DNA of 64,000 nucleotides. Source: Poseidonibacter lekithochrous (GTDB taxonomy: Bacteria > Campylobacterota > Campylobacteria > Campylobacterales > Arcobacteraceae). Below the pieces are notes generated by a model. It saw nothing but the letters and a program-made list of their open reading frames with translations. It was not told the DNA's origin and did not search any database. Position numbers and translations under genes: made by a program. The DNA is taken from contig NZ_CP054052.1 of the NCBI RefSeq assembly GCF_013283835.1, positions 248,001 to 312,000 on the forward strand, in the 5' to 3' direction. Shown here in pieces: positions 35,964-58,270 of the stretch. Position 1 is the first letter of the stretch; every line of letters starts with the position of its first letter.

Positions 35964-37349
35964 ATGCAAAAAATATTTGACGAGCTTAACTCATTAGATA
36001 AAAGATGTTATGAAGAATTTGCACTTACAGAAGATATACTTATGGAACATGCAGCAAATGCAATGTCCTTACATATTCAAGAAAACTATCAAGATAAAAA
36101 AACTATTTTAATTGTTTGTGGTTCTGGAAATAATGGAGCTGATGGAATAGCCCTTGCACGATTACTTTATAAAAAATACAAAATCAATTTATATTTATCT
36201 TCTCAACCAAAATCTAAAATGGCAATTTTACAATATAAAAGAGTCCAACTTCTTGGTATTAATACAATAGATACTTTAGAAGAAAGTGATATTGTAATAG
36301 ATTGTATATTTGGTTCTGGCCTTAATAGAGCTTTAGATAAAAATTCAATTAAATTAATAGAGCAATTAAACTCTTTTGATTCAGTGAAAATATCTTGTGA
36401 TATTCCAAGTGGTATTAATAGTGATGGACAGGTTGAAGATAATGCTTTTTTTGCAGATACTACCATTACTATGGGTGCTTTAAAAACTAGCCTTTATACA
36501 GATGTGTCAAAAGATTATGTAGGAAATGTAATTGTTGCTAATTTAGCACTTTCTCGAGAAATATATGAAGTTGATACTGATAAATACCTTTTAGAAGAAA
36601 AAGATATTATATTGCCTTTTAGAAATAAGAAAAATACTCACAAAGGCTCTTACGGACATTTAAATGTTGTAGTGGGATGTAAAAAAGGTGCAGGAATTAT
36701 TGCCGCAAAAGCTGCATTTGGATTTGGAGCTGGCTTAGTTAGTGTGGTTTCTCATGAAGATTTAGATTTACCTTATCATATTATGCAAAGTCACTTTTTA
36801 AGTGAGAACTGTTCAGCTATAGGAATTGGTATGGGACTAGGTAAATATGAATTAAATGAAGTAAAAGAAATATTGTCAAAAGAGATTCCTACTATTATTG
36901 ATGCAGATCTATTTTATGAAGATGTTATATTGGATGTTTTACATAAAGATGTAGTTTTAACACCACATCCAAAAGAGTTTTGTGCCTTACTTAAATTATG
37001 TGATATTGCTAATATAAACATAGATACATTACAAGCTAATAGATTTTTATATGTAGAAAAGTTTACAAATAAATATCCTAATGTTATTTTACTTTTAAAA
37101 GGTGCAAATGTAATTATTGCTAATGATAAAACTATGTATATTAACCCACTTGGAAGTTCAATTTTAAGTAAAGGTGGAAGTGGTGATGTTCTTAGTGGTT
37201 TAATTGCATCATTATTAGCCCAAAGGTATAAACCTTTAGATGCAGCAATACATGCTAGTTTAGCTCATACTTTAGCTGCTAGTAAATATAAGAAGAATGA
37301 CTATTCTTTAATTCCATCAGATTTAGTAGAAGAGGTGAAAAAATTATGA
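35964..37349 (+). CDS. nnr: Bifunctional NAD(P)H-hydrate repair enzyme (epimerase/dehydratase)
   Basis: 461 residues. The N-terminal YjeF_N epimerase domain (about 1-200) has CGSGNNGADGIALARLL and SCDIPSGINSDGQ. The C-terminal dehydratase domain (about 215-455) has HKGSYGHLNVVVG, a DADLFYE segment, TPHPKEFCALL and GSGDVLSGLIASLLAQ. Together they epimerise and dehydrate damaged NAD(P)HX. It overlaps cutA by 4 bases. It is the head of a short operon with cutA and thiG after a 44-base gap. Confidence 0.95.
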   Translation: MQKIFDELNSLDKRCYEEFALTEDILMEHAANAMSLHIQENYQDKKTILIVCGSGNNGADGIALARLLYKKYKINLYLSSQPKSKMAILQYKRVQLLGINTIDTLEESDIVIDCIFGSGLNRALDKNSIKLIEQLNSFDSVKISCDIPSGINSDGQVEDNAFFADTTITMGALKTSLYTDVSKDYVGNVIVANLALSREIYEVDTDKYLLEEKDIILPFRNKKNTHKGSYGHLNVVVGCKKGAGIIAAKAAFGFGAGLVSVVSHEDLDLPYHIMQSHFLSENCSAIGIGMGLGKYELNEVKEILSKEIPTIIDADLFYEDVILDVLHKDVVLTPHPKEFCALLKLCDIANINIDTLQANRFLYVEKFTNKYPNVILLLKGANVIIANDKTMYINPLGSSILSKGGSGDVLSGLIASLLAQRYKPLDAAIHASLAHTLAASKYKKNDYSLIPSDLVEEVKKL

Positions 37350-37657
37350 ATGCTGTAATAATACAAACTACATGTTGTTCAAAGCTAGAAGCTAAGAATA
37401 TTGCAAAGGTTTTAATAGAAGAAAAGCTTGCTGCTTGTATTCAATTATCTGAAATTGAATCTTTTTATTCATGGAAAAATGAATTCTGTTGTGATAATGA
37501 AACACTTCTAAATATAAAAACCAGAAAAGAAAACTTTGAAAAAGTCAAAAGCAAAATCAAAGAATTACATAGCTATGATGTGCCTGAAATTATACAAATA
37601 GATATAACAAATTCAAGCAAAAAATATTTAAAATTTATAGGAGAAAACACAATATGA
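37346..37657 (+). CDS. cutA: CutA divalent-cation tolerance family protein
   Basis: 103 residues, the usual CutA length. The core [29 protein letters not shown] and FYSWKNE and [11 protein letters not shown] are characteristic. It forms a PII-like trimer; its role in metal tolerance is not well settled. Overlaps both nnr and thiG by 4 bases. Confidence 0.94.
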   Translation: MNAVIIQTTCCSKLEAKNIAKVLIEEKLAACIQLSEIESFYSWKNEFCCDNETLLNIKTRKENFEKVKSKIKELHSYDVPEIIQIDITNSSKKYLKFIGENTI

Positions 37658-38436
37658 ATGACAACATTTTAAAAGTTGGTAATTACGAATTTAATAGTAG
37701 ACTTATTGTTGGTTCAGGGAAATATGATTCTTTCCAAACAACTAAAGATGCAACTTTAGCTTCAGGTAGTGAACTTATCACTGTTGCAATTAGAAGAGTT
37801 AACATTACAAATCCAAATGAAGAAAACTTATTAGACTATTTTAAAGATACAAATGTAAAACTACTTCCAAACTCTGCAGGATGTTTTACGGCTGAAGAAG
37901 CAATTACTACATTTAGACTAATGAGAGAAGCTACAGGTATTGATATTATTAAACTTGAAGTTATTGGTGATGCTAAAAAAACTTTATACCCAGATGTTAT
38001 TGAAACAATCAAAGCTTGTGAAGTATTAAAGAAAGATGGTTTTACAGTAATGGCATATACAAGTGATGATCCAATTATTGCAAAACAATTAGAAAGTGCT
38101 GGTGCTGATGCAATTATGCCTTTAGCTGCACCAATTGGTTCAGGACTTGGGATTCAAAATCCATATAATATTGCTTTCATTAGAGATGCTGTTAATGTTC
38201 CTGTATTAGTTGATGCTGGATTAGGTTGTGCTTCTGATGCTTCTTATGCAATGGAATTAGGTGCAGATGGTATTTTAGCTAATACTGCAATTGCACAAGC
38301 TCAAAATCCAATGGCAATGGCAGAAGCATTTAAATATGCAACTATTGCTGGAAGATTATCTTATAAAGCAGGTAGAATTCCAAAAAAACCTTATGCAACT
38401 GCTTCATCTCCAATTGATGGATTAATTCAGTTCTAA
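37654..38436 (+). CDS. thiG: Thiazole synthase
   Basis: 260 residues of TIM-barrel type. The substrate-binding motif [12 protein letters not shown], the Schiff-base lysine region [17 protein letters not shown] and the phosphate-binding [13 protein letters not shown] are all present. It builds thiazole phosphate for thiamine from DXP, so it shares a precursor with dxr nearby. Other thiamine genes (thiS, thiF, thiH) are not adjacent. No TPP riboswitch is seen upstream. Confidence 0.96.
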   Translation: MNDNILKVGNYEFNSRLIVGSGKYDSFQTTKDATLASGSELITVAIRRVNITNPNEENLLDYFKDTNVKLLPNSAGCFTAEEAITTFRLMREATGIDIIKLEVIGDAKKTLYPDVIETIKACEVLKKDGFTVMAYTSDDPIIAKQLESAGADAIMPLAAPIGSGLGIQNPYNIAFIRDAVNVPVLVDAGLGCASDASYAMELGADGILANTAIAQAQNPMAMAEAFKYATIAGRLSYKAGRIPKKPYATASSPIDGLIQF

Positions 38437-38470
38437 TAAAATAAAAAGAGTTTTTCTCTTTTTATTTTAA
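38437..38470 (+). terminator. Terminator after thiG
   Basis: AAAATAAAAAGAG and CTCTTTTTATTTT form an inverted repeat just after the stop. The stem is AT-rich but long and followed by T-rich sequence. Confidence 0.75.
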
Positions 38471-38737
38471 ATCTTATATATAAAAACTCATAAATTATCT
38501 CTTTTTTTAATCAAATTTAACAAATTTACAAATTCTTTATACTTTTCTCTAGAAATTTCCTAAGCCTAAATAGCTATTTTGTCATAAAAACAGTGATATT
38601 TGAATTTACAATAAGTAAAAAAATGCTAGAATTATTAATTAAATCTTAAAAATATGTCAAAAACCATGCTTAAAAGCAATAAAAAAATAGTAAAAACTAT
38701 AAATTTAAAAATTTACCTATTTTTTTTAAAAAAGTAC
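38471..38737. other. AT-rich non-coding stretch before the tRNA array
   Basis: No plausible coding frame is visible in this stretch. It holds poly-A and poly-T runs that may act as an UP-like element for the strong promoter right after it. Confidence 0.6.
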
Positions 38738-38766
38738 TTGACAAAAGATTAAAAACTTAATATAAT
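38738..38766 (+). promoter_or_regulatory. Consensus sigma-70 promoter of the tRNA array
   Basis: TTGACA (38738-38743), exactly 17 bases, then TATAAT (38761-38766). It is followed by a GC-richer discriminator (TCCGTCC), which is very similar to the one after the rRNA promoters. It drives the six-tRNA array. Confidence 0.9.
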
Positions 38767-38809
38767 TCCGTCCACTTTTTGAGAGAAACAACTCAAAAGG
38801 CATACCAGT

Positions 38810-38886
38810 CGGAGTGTAGCGCAGCCTGGTAGCGCACCTGGTTTGGGACCAGGGGGTCGAAGGTTCGAGTCCTTTCACTCCGACCA
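38810..38886 (+). tRNA. tRNA-Pro (TGG)
   Basis: Acceptor CGGAGTG pairs with CACTCCG, the anticodon loop TTTGGGA gives TGG, and CCA is encoded at the 3' end. First gene of the array. Confidence 0.96.
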
Positions 38887-38901
38887 TTTTTAAATTCATG
38901 T

Positions 38902-38979
38902 GGTAGGTATAGCTCAGTTGGTTAGAGCATCTGGTTGTGGTTCAGAGGGTCGCCGGTTCGATTCCGGTTACTTACCCCA
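38902..38979 (+). tRNA. tRNA-His (GTG)
   Basis: The acceptor GTAGGTA/TACTTAC has the extra G(-1) opposite discriminator C, the identity mark of tRNA-His. Anticodon loop TTGTGGT gives GTG. CCA is encoded. Confidence 0.96.
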
Positions 38980-38994
38980 TTTTTATTTTTTGAT

Positions 38995-39071
<77 letters not shown>

Positions 39072-39119
39072 CTAATTTACATAGGTAAATTATTTTTATT
39101 CTTTTTGTGAAAAGAAATC

Positions 39120-39204
39120 GCGGATGTGGTGAAATTGGTAGACACGCCAGACTTAGGATCTGGTGCCTCACGGTGTGGAGGTTCGAGTCCTCTCATCCGC
39201 ACCA
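39120..39204 (+). tRNA. tRNA-Leu (TAG)
   Basis: 85 bases with a long variable arm (class II tRNA). Acceptor GCGGATG/CATCCGC, anticodon loop CTTAGGA (TAG), encoded CCA. Confidence 0.96.
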
Positions 39205-39244
39205 TTTATACTTAAAGTATCTTCATTTATGAATTTATACTTTT

Positions 39245-39321
<77 letters not shown>

Positions 39322-39324
39322 TTT

Positions 39325-39375
39325 AAAAAGCCTTATATAAATTGTCTTTCAGACTTTTTATGTAAGGCTTTTTAG
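39325..39375 (+). terminator. Hairpin between tRNA-Gly and the second tRNA-Arg
   Basis: AAAAAGCCTTATATAAA pairs with TTTTATGTAAGGCTTTTT and ends in a T-run, a good intrinsic terminator. It would end the first transcript and leave the last tRNA-Arg to partial read-through or its own promoter. Confidence 0.8.
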
Positions 39376-39394
39376 CTTTAAACTAAAATAAGAT

Positions 39395-39471
<77 letters not shown>

Positions 39472-39520
39472 CTTAACCTAAATCAATCCAAAAAAATCAT
39501 AACTTAGCTAAAATTATAAA

Positions 39521-39862
39521 ATGAAAATTTTATTTATACTAATACTACTAATCAATATATCAAACGCAAACTATAAAGAACTACTTTTTAATGGTAACTG
39601 TATTACATGCCATAATACTAATAACAATAATAAATCTGCACCAACTATAATAGAAATACAAACTAAATATAAAGAAGCCTTTCCTAATAAAAAAGACTTT
39701 ATCCATTATATGAGTACTTGGGTATATAAACCAAATGAAATAAACTCTATAATGAAAGATTCAATAGATAAATATAATCTAATGCCAAATCTAGCATATG
39801 ATAAAACAACATTAGAAGAAATATCAGAATACATATATAATAAAGACTTCAATAAAGAATAA
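39521..39862 (+). CDS. Small monohaem cytochrome c
   Basis: 113 residues with a Sec signal peptide (about 1-16, ending SNA). The haem site CITCH follows at about 28-32, and LMPNL near residue 90 may supply the distal methionine. It should be a periplasmic class I electron carrier. No RBS-strong neighbour is seen; it stands alone between the tRNA array and the rRNA operons. Codon bias toward A is similar to adjacent DNA. Confidence 0.87.
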   Translation: MKILFILILLINISNANYKELLFNGNCITCHNTNNNNKSAPTIIEIQTKYKEAFPNKKDFIHYMSTWVYKPNEINSIMKDSIDKYNLMPNLAYDKTTLEEISEYIYNKDFNKE

Positions 39863-39999
39863 AACTCAATAAAATACTTAATAAATAACAACTAATCAAT
39901 ATAACCCAATAAAAAACATGTACTTTTATAATAAACAATTAATAAAACAAGCAAAAAAGAAAGAAAGTAAAAATTTAAAGTTATATTAAGAAAACTCCC

Positions 40000-40028
40000 T
40001 TGACAAAGGGGATTAATTTGTCTATAAT
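40000..40028 (+). promoter_or_regulatory. Consensus rRNA promoter, unit 1
   Basis: TTGACA (40000-40005), 17 bases, TATAAT (40023-40028), then CCCGTCC discriminator. Start is expected about 220 bases before mature 16S, leaving a long leader that includes sites for RNase processing. Confidence 0.92.
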
Positions 40029-40247
40029 TCCCGTCCAATTTCAGAGGAACGACACAAAGTTCTGAAGAGATATGATCTTTAAAAACAGATGGTTTAAAAA
40101 GAAGTAATCTTTATAAACCGAATATAGAATAAACAATAAAACAAAACAAGAACAAGTTTCTTGTCTATTTAAGCTTTTTACATTAAGTAAAAACATTTGA
40201 GTGATAATTTTGTAATTAATACAAAAATTGTCAGTTTCAAACATTCA

Positions 40248-41764
<1,517 letters not shown>

Positions 41765-41864
41765 CAGAGAAAGAGTTTAGATTCGTTTCTAAACTCAAAA
41801 CTAAAAAGGTTTATTGAACCTTTTCTATATTCGGTTTATAAAGATTATTTGTGAATATAAAAAT

Positions 41865-41941
41865 GGGCCTATAGCTCAGCTGGCTAGAGCGCTCGACTGA
41901 TAATCGTGAGGTCCCAGGTTCAAGTCCTGGTAGGCCCACCA
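41865..41941 (+). tRNA. tRNA-Ile (GAT)
   Basis: Acceptor GGGCCTA/TAGGCCC, anticodon loop CTGATAA gives GAT, encoded CCA. Present only in unit 1. Confidence 0.97.
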
Positions 41942-41987
41942 TTTTTTATAAATAATCTTAACCTAACTAAAATAAGTTAACACAGAT

Positions 41988-42063
41988 GGGGAATTAGCTC
42001 AGCTGGGAGAGCGCCTGCCTTGCACGCAGGAGGTCAGCGGTTCGATCCCGCTATTCTCCACCA
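41988..42063 (+). tRNA. tRNA-Ala (TGC)
   Basis: Acceptor GGGGAAT/ATTCTCC, anticodon loop CTTGCAC gives TGC, encoded CCA. Present only in unit 1. Confidence 0.97.
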
Positions 42064-42371
42064 TCTAAAACCAATCCTGATTTACAAAACTAAATATAAG
42101 TACTTAAAAGAAGTATTTATATTTGATTTTATAATCAAAATGATATTTAAAAACATAATGTTAAAGTCTTTAATTTTTTCGTTAATAAAATCTTTCGTAT
42201 GAAGAATTTATTAAAAATAAAAAATTTTATATCTAAAAAAACTTATTTAAATGAAAGTTTAAATAAAAAGTATAGATAGACACAACTAACTTATTAAATG
42301 TAAATTTAATAAGATAGTAGCCAAGGAATAATTATTCAAAAAAGCGGTTGATACTTGTATCAACTAAATTA
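42064..42371 (+). other. 16S-23S spacer, unit 1, after tRNA-Ala
   Basis: AT-rich spacer. Its right part (from about 42140) is shared with units 2 and 3. TTAAATGAAAGTTTAA and the CTTATTAAATGTAAATTTAATAAG inverted repeats probably form the processing stem for 23S. No gene. Confidence 0.7.
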
Positions 42372-45284
<2,913 letters not shown>

Positions 45285-45436
45285 ATAACTTGGTTTACTA
45301 TCTTATTAAGTGTATACTTAATAATTAAGTGTCAACAAAGACGTTAGAAATAACGCAAAGACTTTAACATTACTTTTTATAACTCACTTAATGTGAGTAA
45401 TGAATATATTTTTTATAATATGTTGATTACTCATAT

Positions 45437-45553
45437 TGCTGGTGGTAATAGAGAAGTGGCAATACCCAGTCCCATTCCGAACCTGGAAGTCAAGCACTTC
45501 ATCGCTGATAATACTGCAGGGTCCCCTTGTGGAAACGTAGGCCGCTGCCAGCT
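45437..45553 (+). rRNA. rrf: 5S ribosomal RNA, copy 1
   Basis: GCTGGTGG pairs with the terminal GCTGCCAGC; the internal CCCATTCCGAACCTGGAAGTCAAG is the conserved 5S core. Ends approximate by a few bases. Confidence 0.93.
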
Positions 45554-45565
45554 CTTGAGTTTTTC

Positions 45566-45613
45566 AAAGCTTAGTTCAAAACATTTAGGTGTTTTTAACT
45601 AAGCTTTTTTTTT
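45566..45613 (+). terminator. rRNA operon terminator, unit 1
   Basis: AAAGCTTAGTT (45566-45576) and AACTAAGCTTT (45597-45607) pair perfectly and run into a T9 tract. Confidence 0.88.
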
Positions 45614-45669
45614 AGCCCTTTTTTTATGATTTAATCATATTCTTTTACTTATTAATAGAAAATCCTAAT

Positions 45670-45746
45670 TTAGTTAATGCTTCTTTCCCATCTATTTAAG
45701 AAATCTCCTCTTTTATACATCTTTGCTCCTATATCAAATTTATATT
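45670..45746 (-). pseudogene. 3' remnant of the Aat-like gene, copy in unit 1
   Basis: 77 bases identical to the last 25 codons and stop of the gene at 57489-58202. Homology stops abruptly at 45746. It cannot be expressed as a protein by itself. Confidence 0.88.
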
Positions 45747-46116
45747 TTTACTATTACTAATCTTTATATTTCTATCAATAATTCCTTTATTCTTATTGCT
45801 CTATGTACGTATACTTTCCATTTTAATTCAATATATTTACATTAATAATACAAATTTCAAAATTTGTAAAAGAAATTAGTAAGATTTTTACAATGAAAAT
45901 GAGATAAAAAATATAAAATCATAAATAAATGAAAATAAAAGGTACTAAATTAGAGCAAAAATGAAGAAAATAAGTGAATAAGTAAATAAAAAGAAAAAAA
46001 GAAACACAAAGAATAAAAGAAAAAATAGAGAATAACAATATAAATATAGTAAAAAGACCATAAATTAATAACAATAAGTATAATTATTAACAAATTGAAA
46101 TATTTAAGCCAGAGAC
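45747..46116. repeat. Linker between rRNA units 1 and 2
   Basis: About 370 bases of A-rich non-coding DNA, repeated between units 2 and 3 with one base less (an A-run of six at about 46020 versus five). It is absent before unit 1 and after unit 3. No gene or hairpin of note; it could be the ancestral upstream region of one rRNA operon. Confidence 0.85.
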
Positions 46117-46128
46117 AAGAAAACTCCC

Positions 46129-46157
46129 TTGACAAAGGGGATTAATTTGTCTATAAT
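46129..46157 (+). promoter_or_regulatory. Consensus rRNA promoter, unit 2
   Basis: TTGACA (46129-46134), 17 bases, TATAAT (46152-46157). Same sequence as unit 1, showing that each unit has its own promoter. Confidence 0.92.
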
Positions 46158-46376
46158 TCCCGTCCAATTTCAGAGGAACGACACAAAGTTCTGAAGAGAT
46201 ATGATCTTTAAAAACAGATGGTTTAAAAAGAAGTAATCTTTATAAACCGAATATAGAATAAACAATAAAACAAAACAAGAACAAGTTTCTTGTCTATTTA
46301 AGCTTTTTACATTAAGTAAAAACATTTGAGTGATAATTTTGTAATTAATACAAAAATTGTCAGTTTCAAACATTCA

Positions 46377-47893
<1,517 letters not shown>

Positions 47894-48280
47894 CAGAGAA
47901 AGAGTTTAGATTCGTTTCTAAACTCAAAACTAAAAAGGTTTATTGAACCTTTTCTATATTCGGTTTATAAAGATTATATAAGCCGTAAGTTTGAAACTAA
48001 ATATAAGTTTTACAAAGAGTAAGATTTATATTTGGTTTTATAATCAAAATGATATTTAAAAACATAATGTTAAAGTCTTTAATTTTTTCGTTAATAAAAT
48101 CTTTCGTATGAAGAATTTATTAAAAATAAAAAATTTTATATCTAAAAAAACTTATTTAAATGAAAGTTTAAATAAAAAGTATAGATAGACACAACTAACT
48201 TATTAAATGTAAATTTAATAAGATAGTAGCCAAGGAATAATTATTCAAAAAAGCGGTTGATACTTGTATCAACTAAATTA
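47894..48280 (+). other. 16S-23S spacer without tRNA genes, unit 2
   Basis: 387 bases. The part after TTCGGTTTATAAAGATTAT differs from unit 1: ATAAGCCGTAAGTTTGAAAC replaces the tRNA-Ile/tRNA-Ala block. The right part is shared again from the ATTTATATTTG region on. Confidence 0.9.
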
Positions 48281-51194
<2,914 letters not shown>

Positions 51195-51346
51195 ATAACT
51201 TGGTTTACTATCTTATTAAGTGTATACTTAATAATTAAGTGTCAACAAAGACGTTAGAAATAACGCAAAGACTTTAACATTACTTTTTATAACTCACTTA
51301 ATGTGAGTAATGAATATATTTTTTATAATATGTTGATTACTCATAT

Positions 51347-51463
51347 TGCTGGTGGTAATAGAGAAGTGGCAATACCCAGTCCCATTCCGAACCTGGAAGT
51401 CAAGCACTTCATCGCTGATAATACTGCAGGGTCCCCTTGTGGAAACGTAGGCCGCTGCCAGCT
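51347..51463 (+). rRNA. rrf: 5S ribosomal RNA, copy 2
   Basis: Same as copy 1, shifted by 5910 bases. Confidence 0.93.
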
Positions 51464-51475
51464 CTTGAGTTTTTC

Positions 51476-51523
51476 AAAGCTTAGTTCAAAACATTTAGGT
51501 GTTTTTAACTAAGCTTTTTTTTT
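51476..51523 (+). terminator. rRNA operon terminator, unit 2
   Basis: Same stem AAAGCTTAGTT/AACTAAGCTTT with T-run as in unit 1. Confidence 0.88.
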
Positions 51524-51579
51524 AGCCCTTTTTTTATGATTTAATCATATTCTTTTACTTATTAATAGAAAATCCTAAT

Positions 51580-51656
51580 TTAGTTAATGCTTCTTTCCCA
51601 TCTATTTAAGAAATCTCCTCTTTTATACATCTTTGCTCCTATATCAAATTTATATT
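51580..51656 (-). pseudogene. 3' remnant of the Aat-like gene, copy in unit 2
   Basis: The same 77-base fragment as at 45670-45746 and ending at the same base, so both remnants trace to one duplication junction. Confidence 0.88.
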
Positions 51657-52025
51657 TTTACTATTACTAATCTTTATATTTCTATCAATAATTCCTTTAT
51701 TCTTATTGCTCTATGTACGTATACTTTCCATTTTAATTCAATATATTTACATTAATAATACAAATTTCAAAATTTGTAAAAGAAATTAGTAAGATTTTTA
51801 CAATGAAAATGAGATAAAAAATATAAAATCATAAATAAATGAAAATAAAAGGTACTAAATTAGAGCAAAAATGAAGAAAATAAGTGAATAAGTAAATAAA
51901 AAGAAAAAAAGAAACACAAAGAATAAAAGAAAAATAGAGAATAACAATATAAATATAGTAAAAAGACCATAAATTAATAACAATAAGTATAATTATTAAC
52001 AAATTGAAATATTTAAGCCAGAGAC
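51657..52025. repeat. Linker between rRNA units 2 and 3
   Basis: Copy of the linker at 45747-46116 with one A less in a homopolymer near 51931. Non-coding. Confidence 0.85.
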
Positions 52026-52037
52026 AAGAAAACTCCC

Positions 52038-52066
52038 TTGACAAAGGGGATTAATTTGTCTATAAT
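52038..52066 (+). promoter_or_regulatory. Consensus rRNA promoter, unit 3
   Basis: TTGACA (52038-52043), 17 bases, TATAAT (52061-52066), same as in units 1 and 2. Confidence 0.92.
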
Positions 52067-52285
52067 TCCCGTCCAATTTCAGAGGAACGACACAAAGTTC
52101 TGAAGAGATATGATCTTTAAAAACAGATGGTTTAAAAAGAAGTAATCTTTATAAACCGAATATAGAATAAACAATAAAACAAAACAAGAACAAGTTTCTT
52201 GTCTATTTAAGCTTTTTACATTAAGTAAAAACATTTGAGTGATAATTTTGTAATTAATACAAAAATTGTCAGTTTCAAACATTCA

Positions 52286-53802
<1,517 letters not shown>

Positions 53803-54189
53803 CAGAGAAAGAGTTTAGATTCGTTTCTAAACTCAAAACTAAAAAGGTTTATTGAACCTTTTCTATATTCGGTTTATAAAGATTATATAAGCCGTAAGTT
53901 TGAAACTAAATATAAGTTTTACAAAGAGTAAGATTTATATTTGGTTTTATAATCAAAATGATATTTAAAAACATAATGTTAAAGTCTTTAATTTTTTCGT
54001 TAATAAAATCTTTCGTATGAAGAATTTATTAAAAATAAAAAATTTTATATCTAAAAAAACTTATTTAAATGAAAGTTTAAATAAAAAGTATAGATAGACA
54101 CAACTAACTTATTAAATGTAAATTTAATAAGATAGTAGCCAAGGAATAATTATTCAAAAAAGCGGTTGATACTTGTATCAACTAAATTA
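53803..54189 (+). other. 16S-23S spacer without tRNA genes, unit 3
   Basis: Same tRNA-less spacer as in unit 2, so the change predates the duplication of units 2 and 3 or was spread by gene conversion. Confidence 0.9.
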
Positions 54190-57103
<2,914 letters not shown>

Positions 57104-57255
57104 ATAACTTGGTTTACTATCTTATTAAGTGTATACTTAATAATTAAGTGTCAACAAAGACGTTAGAAATAACGCAAAGACTTTAACATTACTTTTTATA
57201 ACTCACTTAATGTGAGTAATGAATATATTTTTTATAATATGTTGATTACTCATAT

Positions 57256-57372
57256 TGCTGGTGGTAATAGAGAAGTGGCAATACCCAGTCCCATTCCGAA
57301 CCTGGAAGTCAAGCACTTCATCGCTGATAATACTGCAGGGTCCCCTTGTGGAAACGTAGGCCGCTGCCAGCT
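57256..57372 (+). rRNA. rrf: 5S ribosomal RNA, copy 3
   Basis: Same as copies 1 and 2. Confidence 0.93.
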
Positions 57373-57384
57373 CTTGAGTTTTTC

Positions 57385-57432
57385 AAAGCTTAGTTCAAAA
57401 CATTTAGGTGTTTTTAACTAAGCTTTTTTTTT
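57385..57432 (+). terminator. rRNA operon terminator, unit 3
   Basis: Same stem and T-run as in units 1 and 2. It also separates the rRNA transcript from the convergent Aat-like gene. Confidence 0.88.
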
Positions 57433-57488
57433 AGCCCTTTTTTTATGATTTAATCATATTCTTTTACTTATTAATAGAAAATCCTAAT

Positions 57489-58202
57489 TTAGTTAATGCT
57501 TCTTTCCCATCTATTTAAGAAATCTCCTCTTTTATACATCTTTGCTCCTATATCAAATTTATATTGCATATAAGGATGACCTAAATTCCAGAAATGATAG
57601 TTGTTACTTTGTAAATATTGAGCTAAAAGTATAAGTTGCAATTTACCGTAGTTATTATATTTCTTCTCTTTTGAGCTAAATCCAGTAAGTGAAGTGTAGG
57701 TATTATTGATTTTATAACCAATTTCTGCTGCTATTAATTCATTTGTAAATTTATCAGATACTTCAAAACTTAGTATTTGGAAATCTACATACTTGCTTTC
57801 ATAGTGAATTAAATTATTTATAAGCTCTTTGTATTCTTCAATTAACCAATTTGGATTATGATATTCATCAAGTTTTGTTAGGATCTCATCTATTCTACGA
57901 TTTATAGTGAATATGTAGTCTTCTTTATGAATAAGTTTTTTTACCTTTTTACTTATGTGTAAATCTTCAAAATCTAATAGAGCATATTCATATTGTAATT
58001 CTGGTAGTAAATATAAAATATCATCATATTTAGTAGTTGTAGATATAAATCCACTTTTTGCTAAATGAATATAAAAATCACAAGAAAAATCATCACTATA
58101 GTAGTAGTTTGTATTTAAATCAGTGTAAATGTGATTCTTTAATATATTTTCATCTTTTATATCATCATATGATAAATAGTAAATTGTATTATTTGTGCTC
58201 AT
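57489..58202 (-). CDS. Leucyl/phenylalanyl-tRNA-protein transferase-like protein (GNAT fold)
   Basis: 237 residues. The N-terminal part has IYYLSYDDI and CDFYIHLAKSGFISTT, which resembles the YRxGxFPW region of Aat but without its key residues. The C-terminal part is closer: SLTGFSSKEKKYNNYGKLQLILLAQYL, the WNLGHPYMQYKFDIGAKMYKRGDFLNRW segment matching the LxSLGAxxIxRxEFLxxL ending of Aat. Aat adds Leu or Phe to proteins for N-end-rule degradation. The long middle insertion (about 85-145) is not typical, so substrate and even activity may differ. Its last 25 codons are copied twice in the rRNA array. It is transcribed divergently from the helicase gene, with 68 bases between. Confidence 0.65.
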   Translation of the reverse strand: MSTNNTIYYLSYDDIKDENILKNHIYTDLNTNYYYSDDFSCDFYIHLAKSGFISTTTKYDDILYLLPELQYEYALLDFEDLHISKKVKKLIHKEDYIFTINRRIDEILTKLDEYHNPNWLIEEYKELINNLIHYESKYVDFQILSFEVSDKFTNELIAAEIGYKINNTYTSLTGFSSKEKKYNNYGKLQLILLAQYLQSNNYHFWNLGHPYMQYKFDIGAKMYKRGDFLNRWERSIN

Positions 58203-58270
58203 TAAATATCTTTTTAGAAAATGTTTTAGTTTTTATTCCGTATAATCTGTAATTAAAAATAAGGTTTTTT

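Noticed and set aside
37610-37660. TPP riboswitch ahead of thiG
   Set aside because: thiG overlaps cutA by 4 bases and no THI-box-like sequence is seen before the operon.
42020-42202. Plus-strand frame across tRNA-Ala and the spacer
   Set aside because: It begins inside the tRNA and continues in AT-rich spacer; no coding character.
45566-46116. CRISPR array in the repeated AT-rich region
   Set aside because: No short regular repeats with unique spacers are present here or elsewhere in the window; the repeats are kilobase scale.
45950-46135. Minus-strand frame in the linker between rRNA units (also near 51829-52044)
   Set aside because: It is a low-complexity AT-rich stretch (Phe, Leu, Tyr runs), and the length changes with a one-base homopolymer difference.
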